Assembly (NCBI GenBank): GCA_016716605.1
Contig: JADJWA010000001.1
Span: forward strand, 3,269,001-3,333,000
Length of the DNA: 64,000 nt
DNA from: Flavobacteriales bacterium
GTDB lineage: Bacteria; Bacteroidota; Bacteroidia; Flavobacteriales_F; PHOS-HE28
Reading direction: 5' to 3'
The notes beneath the pieces are model-generated. The model worked only from the letters and a program-made list of their open reading frames with translations, was not told where the DNA came from and searched no databases. This document shows, one piece after another, positions 1 through 8,047 of the stretch. The position numbers were made by a program, and so were the translations under genes. The number at the start of each line of letters is the position of its first letter. The stretch's first letter is position 1.

Positions 1-544
1 TGCCATCGTCGTAGGCCACGAGGGTATCGATCATGGTGTTGCCCACCATGCGGATGCGCTCGGGCGCGATCCCTTCGGCAATCAGATTCTCCGCGCCGCT
101 TGGCTCGGTGGTGAGGAGCAGCCCGGCCATCCGGTCGGTAAGGATTCGGTTCACTTCTTCCGGCATCCCCAGGTCGCGGCTGCGCAATCCGCTCTCCAAA
201 TGCGCCAGCGCAAGGCTCAGCTTATTCGCGGCGATGGCAGCGGCCAAGGTGCTGTCCACATCGCCCACCACCATCACGCCATCGGGCCGTGATTCGCGCA
301 TGACCGACTCCAGTGCGAGGATCAGATGGCCCATGCGCGCCGCAGGCGATCCATCCGGAACGGACAGCATGCGATCGGGCCGCAGGCCGAACTGATCGAA
401 GAACACGGTGCTCATGCGATCATCGGCATGCTGACCGGTATGCACCAGCTGCACATGCAGGCCCTGCTGGCGAGCCACATCCTTGAAGCGCGTCACCTTC
501 ATGAAATTGGGGCGCGTGCCCACAACGACCATCAGATGCTTCAT
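1..544 (-). CDS. wecB: UDP-N-acetylglucosamine 2-epimerase, non-hydrolysing (partial, C-terminus cut by window edge)
   Basis: The reading frame starts at ATG 544 and runs off the left edge, giving about 181 residues of a family that is usually 360-380 long. The N-terminus MKHLMVVVGTRPNFMK carries the GTRP signature. It is followed by HTGQH, VVGDVDSTLAAA, HLESGLRS, MPEEVNRILTDR and GNTMIDTL, all in the family order. The enzyme interconverts UDP-GlcNAc and UDP-ManNAc in the cytoplasm for surface polysaccharides. Its ATG overlaps the TGA of the upstream acetyltransferase gene by four bases (ATGA), so it is the downstream member of the same operon. The family is clear; which polysaccharide it serves is not visible. 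Confidence 0.9.
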   Translation of the reverse strand, partial: MKHLMVVVGTRPNFMKVTRFKDVARQQGLHVQLVHTGQHADDRMSTVFFDQFGLRPDRMLSVPDGSPAARMGHLILALESVMRESRPDGVMVVGDVDSTLAAAIAANKLSLALAHLESGLRSRDLGMPEEVNRILTDRMAGLLLTTEPSGAENLIAEGIAPERIRMVGNTMIDTLVAYDDG

Positions 545-1110
545 GATGCTCCGCGCGTGGCGATGATGTACTGGTCGCTGGGGGTGTCGCTGATCTTGCG
601 CGCCGGGGCGCCGGCGATGGTGATGCGCCCTTCGGGGAATGAGGTGTTCACCACGCTGTTGGCACCCACCACCAGATTCGGCCCAAGCACCGCATCGCCG
701 AAGATCTTGGCTCCGGGGCCGATGTAGCAGTTGTCGCCGATGCGCGGAGCGGGCTCAGGAGGCGGTCCCGGGCGCGTCCCGATCACCACATCGACATGGA
801 TGCGGCAATTGGCGCCGATGCGCGCATCGGGGTGGACGATGATGGTGCCGCGGTGCGCGATCGAGAGCCCGGGGCCGAAGGTGTTCAAGGGAATCTCGAA
901 TCCGCAGCGAACGCCCTGCCTGTGCAATCTCCAGCCCCAATAGCGCCGCCGCCACGCGTTGGCTCCGGTGTTGTGCAGGTGCTCGACCTTGCGGAGCAGG
1001 CGCTGGAATCGCCACACCTCATCGTAGCGAGAGGGCCGCTCGCCCGTTCGCCGCAAGCCGATGCGATCGGCTTCGAGGTAATGGTTGAGGTCCTGTCGCG
1101 ATCGGATCAT
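541..1110 (-). CDS. Serine acetyltransferase-like hexapeptide-repeat acyltransferase
   Basis: A 189-residue protein. Residues about 75-175 form a left-handed beta-helix of hexapeptide repeats (IAHRGTIIVHPDARIGANC, VVIGTRP, IGDNCYIGPGAKIFGDAVLG, VVGANSVV) ending in the usual AGAPARKI loop. The layout resembles CysE/SAT and the exopolysaccharide acetyltransferases, with an active-site histidine expected in the IAHRGT segment. Its location inside a glycosyltransferase cluster, joined by ATGA overlaps to both neighbours (544 and 1110), suggests it acetylates a sugar or glycan precursor instead of serine. Substrate specificity is inferred from context only. Confidence 0.8.
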   Translation of the reverse strand: MIRSRQDLNHYLEADRIGLRRTGERPSRYDEVWRFQRLLRKVEHLHNTGANAWRRRYWGWRLHRQGVRCGFEIPLNTFGPGLSIAHRGTIIVHPDARIGANCRIHVDVVIGTRPGPPPEPAPRIGDNCYIGPGAKIFGDAVLGPNLVVGANSVVNTSFPEGRITIAGAPARKISDTPSDQYIIATRGAS

Positions 1111-2048
1111 CGGCCAATCAATGCGTCCTTGATGCCCGCCAGCCGTTCGGCCCAGCGGAATCCCAGCAGCCGGTAAAGGAACAGGTAGCTCGTCGAGGTG
1201 GCGCGGCTGACCTCGGGAACGAAGCCCTTCGGCAGCAGTTGATCGAAGGCTTCGATGGCGGCGCGCCGGTCATGCGCCGAAAGTACGCGGATGGCCATGA
1301 AGAGGTATTGATCAGCTGCCGCGATCACGGCGGCGTTCGCCTCAGCCCCTGATCCGCGGAGGTGGTCGCGCATGGCACGGCGCAGCTCGATGTACCGCAG
1401 CCAGTTCTCGCGCTCATCGGTGCGGCTGATGGAGCCGCGCGCACGCTTGAGCACCTCGCAGCCCGGCTCCATGTCCCAAGCGATCACCGCATCGCGCTTC
1501 AGCATGCGGAAGAGCAGCTCGTAATCCTGGCTGCTTCGCAGGCCCTTATCCCAGCCGCCCGCATCGAGCACGGCTTGCCGCCGGAAAAGATTGGCGCTGG
1601 TGGTGCCGATGCGCGTTCGCACGAGCGCCATCCACGGATCGCCCCCGAGGGGCAGTACCTCCTCGGCCCGCCCATCCTCATACCGGTTGGAATAGGCCCC
1701 GGCGACCGCATCGGCCCCATAGCGCTCCGCGAGGGCCAGTTGCCGGAGGATCTTCCCAGGGCGCAACGCATCATCGGCATCGAGGAACTGCACCCATTCA
1801 GCATCGGTGGCCGCCATGCCCGCATTCCGAGCCGCACAAGCACCGCTTCTCTCGCGAAGGGCGATCACCCGCAACCGCACGCACGCGTCGCTCGCGATGC
1901 CGTGCAATGCTTCCAGCGTTCCATCGGTGCTCGCGTCATCCACCGCTATCACTTCCAGCCTGGAGATGCCCTGATCGCGAAGCGAAGCGATGGCGCGCGG
2001 CATGAGTGCGGCCACATTATGGCAGGGTATCACCACGGCGGCCTTCAT
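1107..2048 (-). CDS. Glycosyltransferase family 2
   Basis: A 313-residue GT-A fold transferase. It opens with VVIPCHNVAALMPRAIASL, followed by VIAVDDASTDGT (nucleotide binding) and the FLDADD metal-binding DXD-type motif near residue 93. Such enzymes move a sugar from a nucleotide sugar to a growing glycan at the inner face of the membrane. No transmembrane segment is obvious. Fifteen bases separate it from the upstream glycosyltransferase gene, and the sequence TACTTTG lies just before its ATG, so it may have its own start site as well as read-through. Donor and acceptor cannot be told from sequence. Confidence 0.85.
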   Translation of the reverse strand: MKAAVVIPCHNVAALMPRAIASLRDQGISRLEVIAVDDASTDGTLEALHGIASDACVRLRVIALRERSGACAARNAGMAATDAEWVQFLDADDALRPGKILRQLALAERYGADAVAGAYSNRYEDGRAEEVLPLGGDPWMALVRTRIGTTSANLFRRQAVLDAGGWDKGLRSSQDYELLFRMLKRDAVIAWDMEPGCEVLKRARGSISRTDERENWLRYIELRRAMRDHLRGSGAEANAAVIAAADQYLFMAIRVLSAHDRRAAIEAFDQLLPKGFVPEVSRATSTSYLFLYRLLGFRWAERLAGIKDALIGR

Positions 2049-2063
2049 GCTCGCAAAGTAGAA

Positions 2064-3080
2064 CTACCGGATGCGCTCGGTCCTCGGTTCGTAGCGCTTG
2101 CCCTTCAGCACCGATGAGAAAAGGTAGCGCCACTTGGCCAAGGTGGGCTGGTGATCGCGAAGGAGATAGGCCATCACAGCGGCAGTCCCGAAGCGCGGCA
2201 TCTGGTAACCGAGATCGTTCCAAGCACGCTGGAACGCGCTTTCGATCGCCTCGCTGGTGGAGATGCGCTGCTCCTTCGCTTGGACCTCAAGCGCCCGCAG
2301 GTAGTGTTTCAGCGTGCCGATGTCGCCAGCGCGCAGGGGTTCTGGAAAGGCACCGGCGACCGGCAGATGCCAGCGAAGCTCCTCTTCGCCATGCGGAAGG
2401 CCGTGGGACTCGAGCACGGCACGAAACACGCGACGAAGGCCCGCTAAGGGGTCACCCGCGGCACTCACGTTCTGCGCGCCCAAACGGTAGCGCACCAGCG
2501 GCTCTGTCAAGTTCTCGACATGCGTTACGGCAAGCAGCCGGAGCTGGAAAAGCCAATCCTCACCATAGCGCGGCCACTCATCATCGTAGCGGATGCCGTT
2601 CTCCAAGAGCGTGCTGCGCCGGTAGATGGCCGTGGGCTGGAAGATGGGGATGCGGAAGAGCGACTCCGCTCGGCATTGCTGATCGTGCTGGGGGGAACGC
2701 CGAAGGACGCCCGGTTCATGCAACAACTCCATCCATGTGCCGCTGGCGCCCACCTCCGCGTTCATGTCCATGAATCGCACCTGCTGCTGCAAGCGTTCGG
2801 GATGCAGCACGTCATCGGCATCGGCGCGCGCGATGTACTCGCCGACCGCGGCATCGTGCCCGCGCTGCGCGGCACCGGCCGGACCCAGATTGCGATCAAG
2901 GGCGATGATGCGGATGCGCGGATCATCGCAGGCTTCCAGGATGGCCCTGCTCCCGTCGGTGCTGGCATCGTCAACCGCGATGATCTCCATCTCGTGAAGG
3001 GTCTGGGCACGGATGCTATCGAGCGCCTCGGCGAGCCAAGGGGCCTTGTTGAACACGGGCAGCACCACGGAGACCTTCAT
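2064..3080 (-). CDS. Glycosyltransferase family 2 (related copy 1 of 3)
   Basis: A 338-residue GT2 enzyme starting MKVSVVLPVFNKAPWL. I chose ATG 3080 because it overlaps the TGA of the upstream gene (ATGA) and starts exactly at the first beta strand; an upstream extension would add about 78 residues that do not look like protein. Motifs are AVDDASTDGS and RADADDVLHPERL (DXD). It closely resembles the next gene upstream (3077-4084) and the gene at 5792-6832, including the NLGPAGAAQ segment and the basic C-terminal region. It probably arose by duplication within the cluster. Confidence 0.85.
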   Translation of the reverse strand: MKVSVVLPVFNKAPWLAEALDSIRAQTLHEMEIIAVDDASTDGSRAILEACDDPRIRIIALDRNLGPAGAAQRGHDAAVGEYIARADADDVLHPERLQQQVRFMDMNAEVGASGTWMELLHEPGVLRRSPQHDQQCRAESLFRIPIFQPTAIYRRSTLLENGIRYDDEWPRYGEDWLFQLRLLAVTHVENLTEPLVRYRLGAQNVSAAGDPLAGLRRVFRAVLESHGLPHGEEELRWHLPVAGAFPEPLRAGDIGTLKHYLRALEVQAKEQRISTSEAIESAFQRAWNDLGYQMPRFGTAAVMAYLLRDHQPTLAKWRYLFSSVLKGKRYEPRTERIR

Positions 3081-4084
3081 GCGGAAGCGCTGCGTCCGAG
3101 CATGCGGTTGAGGCTGAGCTTGACCAAATAGCTCAGGCGCTGGGGTGAGCGAACAGGCCCCATGAGCCAATGGCGCAATGGCATCCACGCACCGTGCTTT
3201 GCCAATCCGAAGAAGAGCGCGCTCCAGGCCTGGTCCAGTCGGACATCGAAGGCGCGCTCGGGGAAAAGGCCGCGTTGCCGGTTGATCGCGCGCAGCCGTG
3301 CGATCCAATCCCATGAAGCGCGCAGTCGCCGGATATTGGGTGGGCGCTTGAAGGAGCGCAAGAGGATCAGGTGATGCTCGATATCGGCTTCGCTGGCAGG
3401 GATACCGAGCATGGCGAAGACCTCGCGGATGATCCGCTCACGGTACACCGCATCATCTTGTCCATGCGCGCTGTTGTGCGCGCCGCGACGATACAGCAGC
3501 AAGGGCTCAGCGATGTTGTTGAATCCACCGTATTGGGCTATGCGCGCCCAGAAGATCCAATCCTCGCCGATCCTTGGCCAATGGTCTTCGTACCGGAGAC
3601 CATGCTTCCGCAGCAGTGAGGCCCGCATGATGCTGGCACCTTGGGAGAGCGGGTTCCCGAAGAGCAGCTCTGCTCGGCAGGCGTCCTCTCCCACCGGAAA
3701 AGGCCAATACTCCCTCTCATTGCCGAAGAGCTGCAATGCGCTGCCGCTCGCGATGAGGCCAGGATGCTGATCCATGAAGGACACTTGGCGCGCGAATCGG
3801 TCGGGCACGCAGATATCGTCCGCATCCACGCGGATGAGGTACTCGCCTTGCGCCAGGTCGATGGCGCGCTGGGCGGCGCCGCCTGGGCCGAGGTTGCGCT
3901 CAAGGGCCACCACCTTCAACCGGTCGTCAGCGATGCGGTGCAGCACGGCAAGGCTACCGTCGGTGCTCTTGTCATCGACAGCGATCACCTCGAAATCGGA
4001 AAGGGACTGCGAAAAGATGCTCGCGAAGCACTCTTCGATGAAGGGCTCCTTGTTGTAAACGGGCACGATCACGCTGACCCTCAT
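3077..4084 (-). CDS. Glycosyltransferase family 2 (related copy 2 of 3)
   Basis: A 335-residue GT2 enzyme beginning MRVSVIVPVYNKEPFI, with AVDDKSTDGS and RVDADDICVPDRF as nucleotide and metal motifs. The start at 4084 is fixed by the ATGA overlap with the preceding gene and by the conserved first strand. The segment NLGPGGAAQRAIDLAQGEY matches the equivalent segment in its neighbour at 2064-3080. The C-terminal helix region INRQRGLFPERAFD matches INRERGLFPIEVFE in the gene at 5792-6832, so the three genes form a related set. The role is surface glycan assembly; donor sugar unknown. Confidence 0.85.
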   Translation of the reverse strand: MRVSVIVPVYNKEPFIEECFASIFSQSLSDFEVIAVDDKSTDGSLAVLHRIADDRLKVVALERNLGPGGAAQRAIDLAQGEYLIRVDADDICVPDRFARQVSFMDQHPGLIASGSALQLFGNEREYWPFPVGEDACRAELLFGNPLSQGASIMRASLLRKHGLRYEDHWPRIGEDWIFWARIAQYGGFNNIAEPLLLYRRGAHNSAHGQDDAVYRERIIREVFAMLGIPASEADIEHHLILLRSFKRPPNIRRLRASWDWIARLRAINRQRGLFPERAFDVRLDQAWSALFFGLAKHGAWMPLRHWLMGPVRSPQRLSYLVKLSLNRMLGRSASA

Positions 4085-5085
4085 CCGAACAGGTGCTTCC
4101 ATTTGCGGCGGGCGCGATAAGCCAGCCAATTGGACGCGCGAAGGTGCTGATCCAATTCGTCCCGGCGCTCGGCCTGCACCGGGTCGGCACCGATGGGCGG
4201 TGCTGCAGCGCGCCAGGCGCGCATCATTTCGAATTCGCGCCGGCTATGCGGCACCCGGTGCCATAGCAGCAGGAAACGCTGCACCATGAGCTCGATCAAG
4301 GGCGCCTGAGCAGGTTGCACCGGGATCACGCGCAAGCCCGGGGTGATCGCATGCCCGATGGCGAGCGCTTCGGCCAAGCGGTGCAAGCCATTGGAAATGC
4401 ACAGGCCGTGGAGCACGCTGGCGGTCTCGTTCACGAAGGCCGGCTTCTGGGTAATGGTCTTGCTCCGCCCGTGGTGCCTGAATACAGCCAACGGCCAAGG
4501 CACCGCCTGCACGCTGCCGGGGCCATGGCGAAAGAGCAACTGCAGCCAGAGTTCGTAGTCCATGACATAGCGCAATCGCTCTTCCACTCCGCCGATGGCG
4601 AGCAGGGCATCGGTGCGATGGAAGGTGGCCTGCTGATTGATCCGGGGCGCGATGTACCACGAGCGCGACTCAGTCAGCTCTTCCGCAGGCATGGGCGAAT
4701 CGGGCCCTTCCGGCACGCGCAGCAGCCGCACGCCTGTGAGCGTGATGAGCGAGGGCCGATCAGCGAATGCGGCCGACACTCTCTCACACGCGCCGGGCAA
4801 CAGCAGGTCGTCGCTGTTGATCCACCCGAAGACCTGGCCCTTGGCGCGGACCAGTGCCTTGTTGATGGCATGCGCCTGGCCTCGATCCAGCTCAGAGCAC
4901 CACCACGCCAGCTGATCGGACAGGCGCTCGATGATGGCGCGCGAACCATCGGTGCTTCCGCCATCGACCACGACCTGCTCCGTGATGGCGGGGTCCTGTG
5001 CTCGCACCGAGAGGATGCACTCCTCGAGGTATTCCGCCTGCTGGTAGCTGGGCGTCGCAATCGTGATGCGCGGCCGCTCGGACAT
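4081..5085 (-). CDS. Glycosyltransferase family 2
   Basis: A 334-residue GT2 enzyme starting MSERPRITIATPSYQQAEYL, with VVDGGSTDGS and the metal motif WINSDDLLLPGAC. The VDGGSTDG form and the long C-terminal part containing YVMDYELWLQLLFR are typical of the WcaA-like GT2 subgroup found in O-antigen and capsule clusters, and differ from the three related copies around it. It starts three bases after the end of the old methyltransferase frame (5089) and its TGA overlaps the ATG of the next gene, so it sits mid-operon. Confidence 0.85.
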   Translation of the reverse strand: MSERPRITIATPSYQQAEYLEECILSVRAQDPAITEQVVVDGGSTDGSRAIIERLSDQLAWWCSELDRGQAHAINKALVRAKGQVFGWINSDDLLLPGACERVSAAFADRPSLITLTGVRLLRVPEGPDSPMPAEELTESRSWYIAPRINQQATFHRTDALLAIGGVEERLRYVMDYELWLQLLFRHGPGSVQAVPWPLAVFRHHGRSKTITQKPAFVNETASVLHGLCISNGLHRLAEALAIGHAITPGLRVIPVQPAQAPLIELMVQRFLLLWHRVPHSRREFEMMRAWRAAAPPIGADPVQAERRDELDQHLRASNWLAYRARRKWKHLFG

Positions 5086-5088
5086 GGC

Positions 5089-5247
5089 TCAGGCTTTTCG
5101 CGCCACTGCCCAAAGCGAGGTGATCATGTTCCAATCAAGCTCGGCCGGCACGCGGTCACGGCGAAGCAGGTACCATACGATGGGCCGCGTGAGGTGCTTG
5201 AGCACCGCTCGCAGGGGCCTGGGCTGGAGGCGAATCACCCAGGCCGA
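5089..5247 (-). pseudogene. Displaced C-terminal end of the adjacent methyltransferase (frameshift remnant)
   Basis: Downstream of the intact part of the methyltransferase, a different frame stays open for 52 codons and reads like a protein end: WVIRLQPRPLRAVLKHL, then RPIVWYLLRRDRVPAEL, then ITSLWAVARKA and a stop at 5089-5091. That stop is three bases before the next ATG (5085), the tight spacing seen throughout this operon. The upstream frame instead becomes rich in Ala, Pro, Ser and Gly after about 5300. The likely explanation is one or more small indels at about 5230-5300. Whether they are real mutations or assembly errors cannot be decided here. Confidence 0.6.
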
Positions 5248-5764
5248 TCATCGCCGAGGCCGCACCACGCCATGCGCGCCCGGACCTGCCGCCGCGCGCG
5301 TAGGGCGTGTAGCGATGCTCGTCGTAGGGCGCATCGTGCAAGGGCCACAGGAAGGGCACGGTGATGAGCAGCTGCCCTCCGGGACGCAGCACCCGGGCGA
5401 TCTCCCGAAGAACCGCCAGCGGATCGGGGCAATGCTCGAGCACTTCGGTGGCCATGGCGCAATCCACAGAGGAATCGGGCATCGGGATGTTCACGCCATC
5501 CCAAGTGATGTCCGGCCGGATGGCCTTGTACTTCGCGGAATCGTTCACCGGGAGGTCCATGCCGATATAGCGCTTCACCTGACCGCCGGCGAGGATCGAC
5601 TCGCGGTAGGGCATCACGCCGCAGCCGACATCGAGGAAATCGCCATGCATGCCCGGCCGAGCCTGTTCAATGGCGCGCTGGATCGACCGCCGCGCATGGA
5701 ACAGGTCCTGCGTATCAGCCGTGAGCGGCATGTCGATGAACTGCTTGCGCAGCGAACGTGACAT
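5156..5764 (-). CDS. Class I SAM-dependent methyltransferase, C-terminus apparently frameshifted
   Basis: The first 150 or so residues are a normal class I methyltransferase. FLDVGCGVMPYRESIL is the SAM-binding motif I, IGMDLP follows, then DSSVDCAMATEVLEH and LREIARVLRPGGQLLITVPF as motifs II and III, and HDAPYDEHRYTPYA. After this the frame turns into low-complexity sequence and stops at 5156, while a convincing C-terminus continues in another frame to 5089. The full gene would be about 225 codons and its span is not a multiple of three. It probably modifies a sugar or lipid-linked glycan in the polysaccharide cluster; it is unclear whether the protein is functional. Confidence 0.7.
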   Translation of the reverse strand: MSRSLRKQFIDMPLTADTQDLFHARRSIQRAIEQARPGMHGDFLDVGCGVMPYRESILAGGQVKRYIGMDLPVNDSAKYKAIRPDITWDGVNIPMPDSSVDCAMATEVLEHCPDPLAVLREIARVLRPGGQLLITVPFLWPLHDAPYDEHRYTPYARGGRSGRAWRGAASAMIGLGDSPPAQAPASGAQAPHAAHRMVPASP

Positions 5765-5791
5765 CAGGGTGCCGGTTAATTGGCGGTGAAC

Positions 5792-6832
5792 TTACGCCGA
5801 TGGCACCAGCCGTTCCGTCGCGCCCGCCCGGCCAGCGGGTCGGAGCCAGCGCTGTGCAGTTGCACCAATGAGGTAGCGCATCCGTTTCGAATCGAACGGA
5901 CCGCTCAATCGCAGGTGCGCAAGGCCAGCAAGGAAGGACGCATCAGCCAAAGCGTGGAATCGCTTCATCCACCGGCGCTCCAGTTCAGATTCGAAGACCT
6001 CGATCGGGAACAGCCCACGTTCCCGATTGATCCGCTTCAACTTGTTCATCCAGCTGCGCAGTTCGCGGACATCAGCAGCGCCCGGAATGCGCTTCCATAA
6101 GCCATGCAGCATGAGCTGTCGCTGCAACTCAGCTTCAGAGGCCTCGATGCCGAAGATCCGGAAGGCCTCGCGGTAGGTGGCTGCACGGTCCTCGACGGGA
6201 TCGCGCCCATGGCGCATGTTCTGCTCTCCCATGCGATAGAGCGTGAGCGGTTCTCGGATGTTCGCGAAACGGGTGTGCGGCGCCAGGGAAAGCAGGAAGA
6301 TGTAATCCATGCCGGGCCGGAGCCAATGCTCATTGCAGCGCAATCCGTGATCCACGAGCAAGCTCCTCCTGAACATCGCGGTGCCATAGCAGACCGGATC
6401 GCTGAAGAGCAGCTTGCCTTTGGCCTCATCGTCCGATTCCGCCCAGTGCATCACTTCCTCTGGTCTATCCATCACGGCGAGCGAGGTGCCCACCACGCCC
6501 GCTTCAGGATCCGCATCGAGCACCCTCACCTGCTTCTCGATTCGGTCCGGCCGCATCACATCATCGGCGTCGAGCACGGCGATGAACGCCCCCTTTGCTT
6601 CTTGAAAACCGAGATTCGCCGCAGCGGGCCGCCCCGAATTCCGCTCGCACCGGATCATGCGCACACGGGGATCGGTGAACGCAGCAACGCGCGCAGGGCC
6701 ATCATCGGTGCTGGCATCGTCGATAACCAGGAGCTCGAAATCGGTGTAGGCGCTGGCCAGCACGCTGCGCACGGCATCCTCCACGTAGGGCCCCTTGTTG
6801 TACAGGGTGGTGAGCACGGTGACGCGCGGCAT
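5792..6832 (-). CDS. Glycosyltransferase family 2 (related copy 3 of 3)
   Basis: A 346-residue GT2 enzyme. ATG 6832 gives MPRVTVLTTLYNKGPYV, aligned with the first strand of its relatives; an earlier start would add eleven unrelated residues. LVIDDASTDDGP and VLDADDVMRPDRIEKQ are the nucleotide and metal motifs. The C-terminal INRERGLFPIEVFE is shared with the copy at 3077-4084. It is the first glycosyltransferase of the cluster. A TAACTTG box lies ten bases before its ATG and may be the promoter for the whole leftward operon. The aroC gene upstream ends 25 bases away, so read-through from aroC is also possible. Confidence 0.85.
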   Translation of the reverse strand: MPRVTVLTTLYNKGPYVEDAVRSVLASAYTDFELLVIDDASTDDGPARVAAFTDPRVRMIRCERNSGRPAAANLGFQEAKGAFIAVLDADDVMRPDRIEKQVRVLDADPEAGVVGTSLAVMDRPEEVMHWAESDDEAKGKLLFSDPVCYGTAMFRRSLLVDHGLRCNEHWLRPGMDYIFLLSLAPHTRFANIREPLTLYRMGEQNMRHGRDPVEDRAATYREAFRIFGIEASEAELQRQLMLHGLWKRIPGAADVRELRSWMNKLKRINRERGLFPIEVFESELERRWMKRFHALADASFLAGLAHLRLSGPFDSKRMRYLIGATAQRWLRPAGRAGATERLVPSA

Positions 6833-6857
6833 GCGGCGGCAAGTTATCCGGGCCAAC

Positions 6858-7979
6858 TCAGGCACGCGCGCTACGCTGCCGCAGCACGTGATCGGCCAGC
6901 ACCATGCAGGCCATGGCCTCTACGATGGGCACCGCGCGCGGCACCACGCAGGGATCGTGGCGCCCTTTGGCCTCCAGCACCACTTCCTCAAGGTCCTTGT
7001 TCACGGTACGCTGCGCCTTGCCGATGGTGGCGGGCGGCTTGAAGGCCACTTCGAAAGCCAGGTCCTCGCCGTTGGAGATGCCGCCCAAACTGCCGCCAGC
7101 GTGATTGGTGCGCGAACGGACCGCTGGCCGCTGCACGCGCGCGCCTTCGGGGAGCCCCTGCATGTGCTCGTCAACCCGACCCAAATGCAAATCATCGTTG
7201 TTCTCGGACCCGCGCATGCGCGCACTGGCGAACCCGCTGCCGATCTGGAAGCCCTTCGCCGCATTGATCGAGAGCATGGCCTTGGCGAGGTCCGCATCGA
7301 GTTTGTCGAAGACCGGTTCGCCCAGGCCAATGGGCATCCCTGTAGCCATGCATGAGACGATGCCGCCGATGCTGTCGCCCTCAGCGCGCACCGCTTCGAT
7401 CAGTGCTTTCATGCGATCGGCCACAGCGCTATCAGGGCACCGCGCGTCATTCGCCCACGTGGTACTGAGGTCGGCCGGCATGGTCTCCAGTGCCACATCG
7501 CCTACCCGGCTCACGAACGCCTGCACGGCAATCCCATTGCGCGCGATCAGCTGGCGAGCAATGGCACCACCCACCACGCAGGCCGCCGTGGTGCGTGCGC
7601 TGCTGCGGCCGCCGCCACGATGATCGCGCAGGCCGTACTTGCCCTCCCACGTGTAGTCGGCGTGGCCCGGACGGTAGATGTCCTTCAACGCATCGTAATC
7701 GCTGCTGCGCGCATCGCGGTTGCGGATGAGAAAGGCGATGGGCGCGCCCAAGGTGATGCCCTCATGAATCCCGCTGAGCCATTCCACGCGATCGGCCTCA
7801 TCGCGCGCAGTGCCCAAGGACGTACTGCCCGGCCTCCGGCGATCCAGTTCAAGTTGAACCGCATCGAGATCGAGCTTCAGTCCGGCGGGGCATCCATCCA
7901 CCACGCCGCCAATGGCCGCACCGTGGCTCTCACCGAAGGTGGTAAGGCGGAAGAGCAGGCCGATGCTGTTGCCGGGCAT
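6858..7979 (-). CDS. aroC: Chorismate synthase
   Basis: A 373-residue protein, normal length for the family. It converts 5-enolpyruvylshikimate-3-phosphate to chorismate in the cytoplasm, using reduced FMN. The N-terminus contains GESHG at residues 16-20, followed by the VVDGCPAGL segment of signature 1. The RRPG segment, HRGGGRSSART in the middle and AVRSRTNHAGGSLGGISNGE further on are the other AroC signatures. It is transcribed away from hutI across a 68-base divergent region and carries its own TACTTTCG promoter box at 8008-8015. Confidence 0.95.
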   Translation of the reverse strand: MPGNSIGLLFRLTTFGESHGAAIGGVVDGCPAGLKLDLDAVQLELDRRRPGSTSLGTARDEADRVEWLSGIHEGITLGAPIAFLIRNRDARSSDYDALKDIYRPGHADYTWEGKYGLRDHRGGGRSSARTTAACVVGGAIARQLIARNGIAVQAFVSRVGDVALETMPADLSTTWANDARCPDSAVADRMKALIEAVRAEGDSIGGIVSCMATGMPIGLGEPVFDKLDADLAKAMLSINAAKGFQIGSGFASARMRGSENNDDLHLGRVDEHMQGLPEGARVQRPAVRSRTNHAGGSLGGISNGEDLAFEVAFKPPATIGKAQRTVNKDLEEVVLEAKGRHDPCVVPRAVPIVEAMACMVLADHVLRQRSARA

Positions 7980-8007
7980 GAGAGGGACATCCGTGATTAC
8001 GGGTCGG

Positions 8008-8015
8008 CGAAAGTA
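8008..8015 (-). promoter_or_regulatory. -7 promoter box of aroC
   Basis: On the minus strand these bases read TACTTTCG, a one-base variant of the Bacteroidota -7 consensus TAnnTTTG. The box ends 28 bases before ATG 7979. The same octamer precedes many genes in this window. Confidence 0.55.
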
Positions 8016-8034
8016 GCGGGTGGAGATGGCTGCC

Positions 8035-8042
8035 TTTCTTTG
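8035..8042 (+). promoter_or_regulatory. Possible -7 promoter box of hutI
   Basis: TTTCTTTG matches the TTTG half of TAnnTTTG but has T instead of A at the second position. It ends five bases before ATG 8048, the spacing seen at the better boxes in this window, so a leaderless or nearly leaderless transcript is likely if it is used. Confidence 0.35.
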
Positions 8043-8047
8043 TCCCG

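Noticed and set aside
1..6832. Complete O-antigen or capsule locus with flippase and polymerase
   Set aside because: Only a WecB-like epimerase, an acetyltransferase, glycosyltransferases and a methyltransferase are visible; no Wzx, Wzy or ABC transporter is in the window, so the type of polysaccharide is left open.
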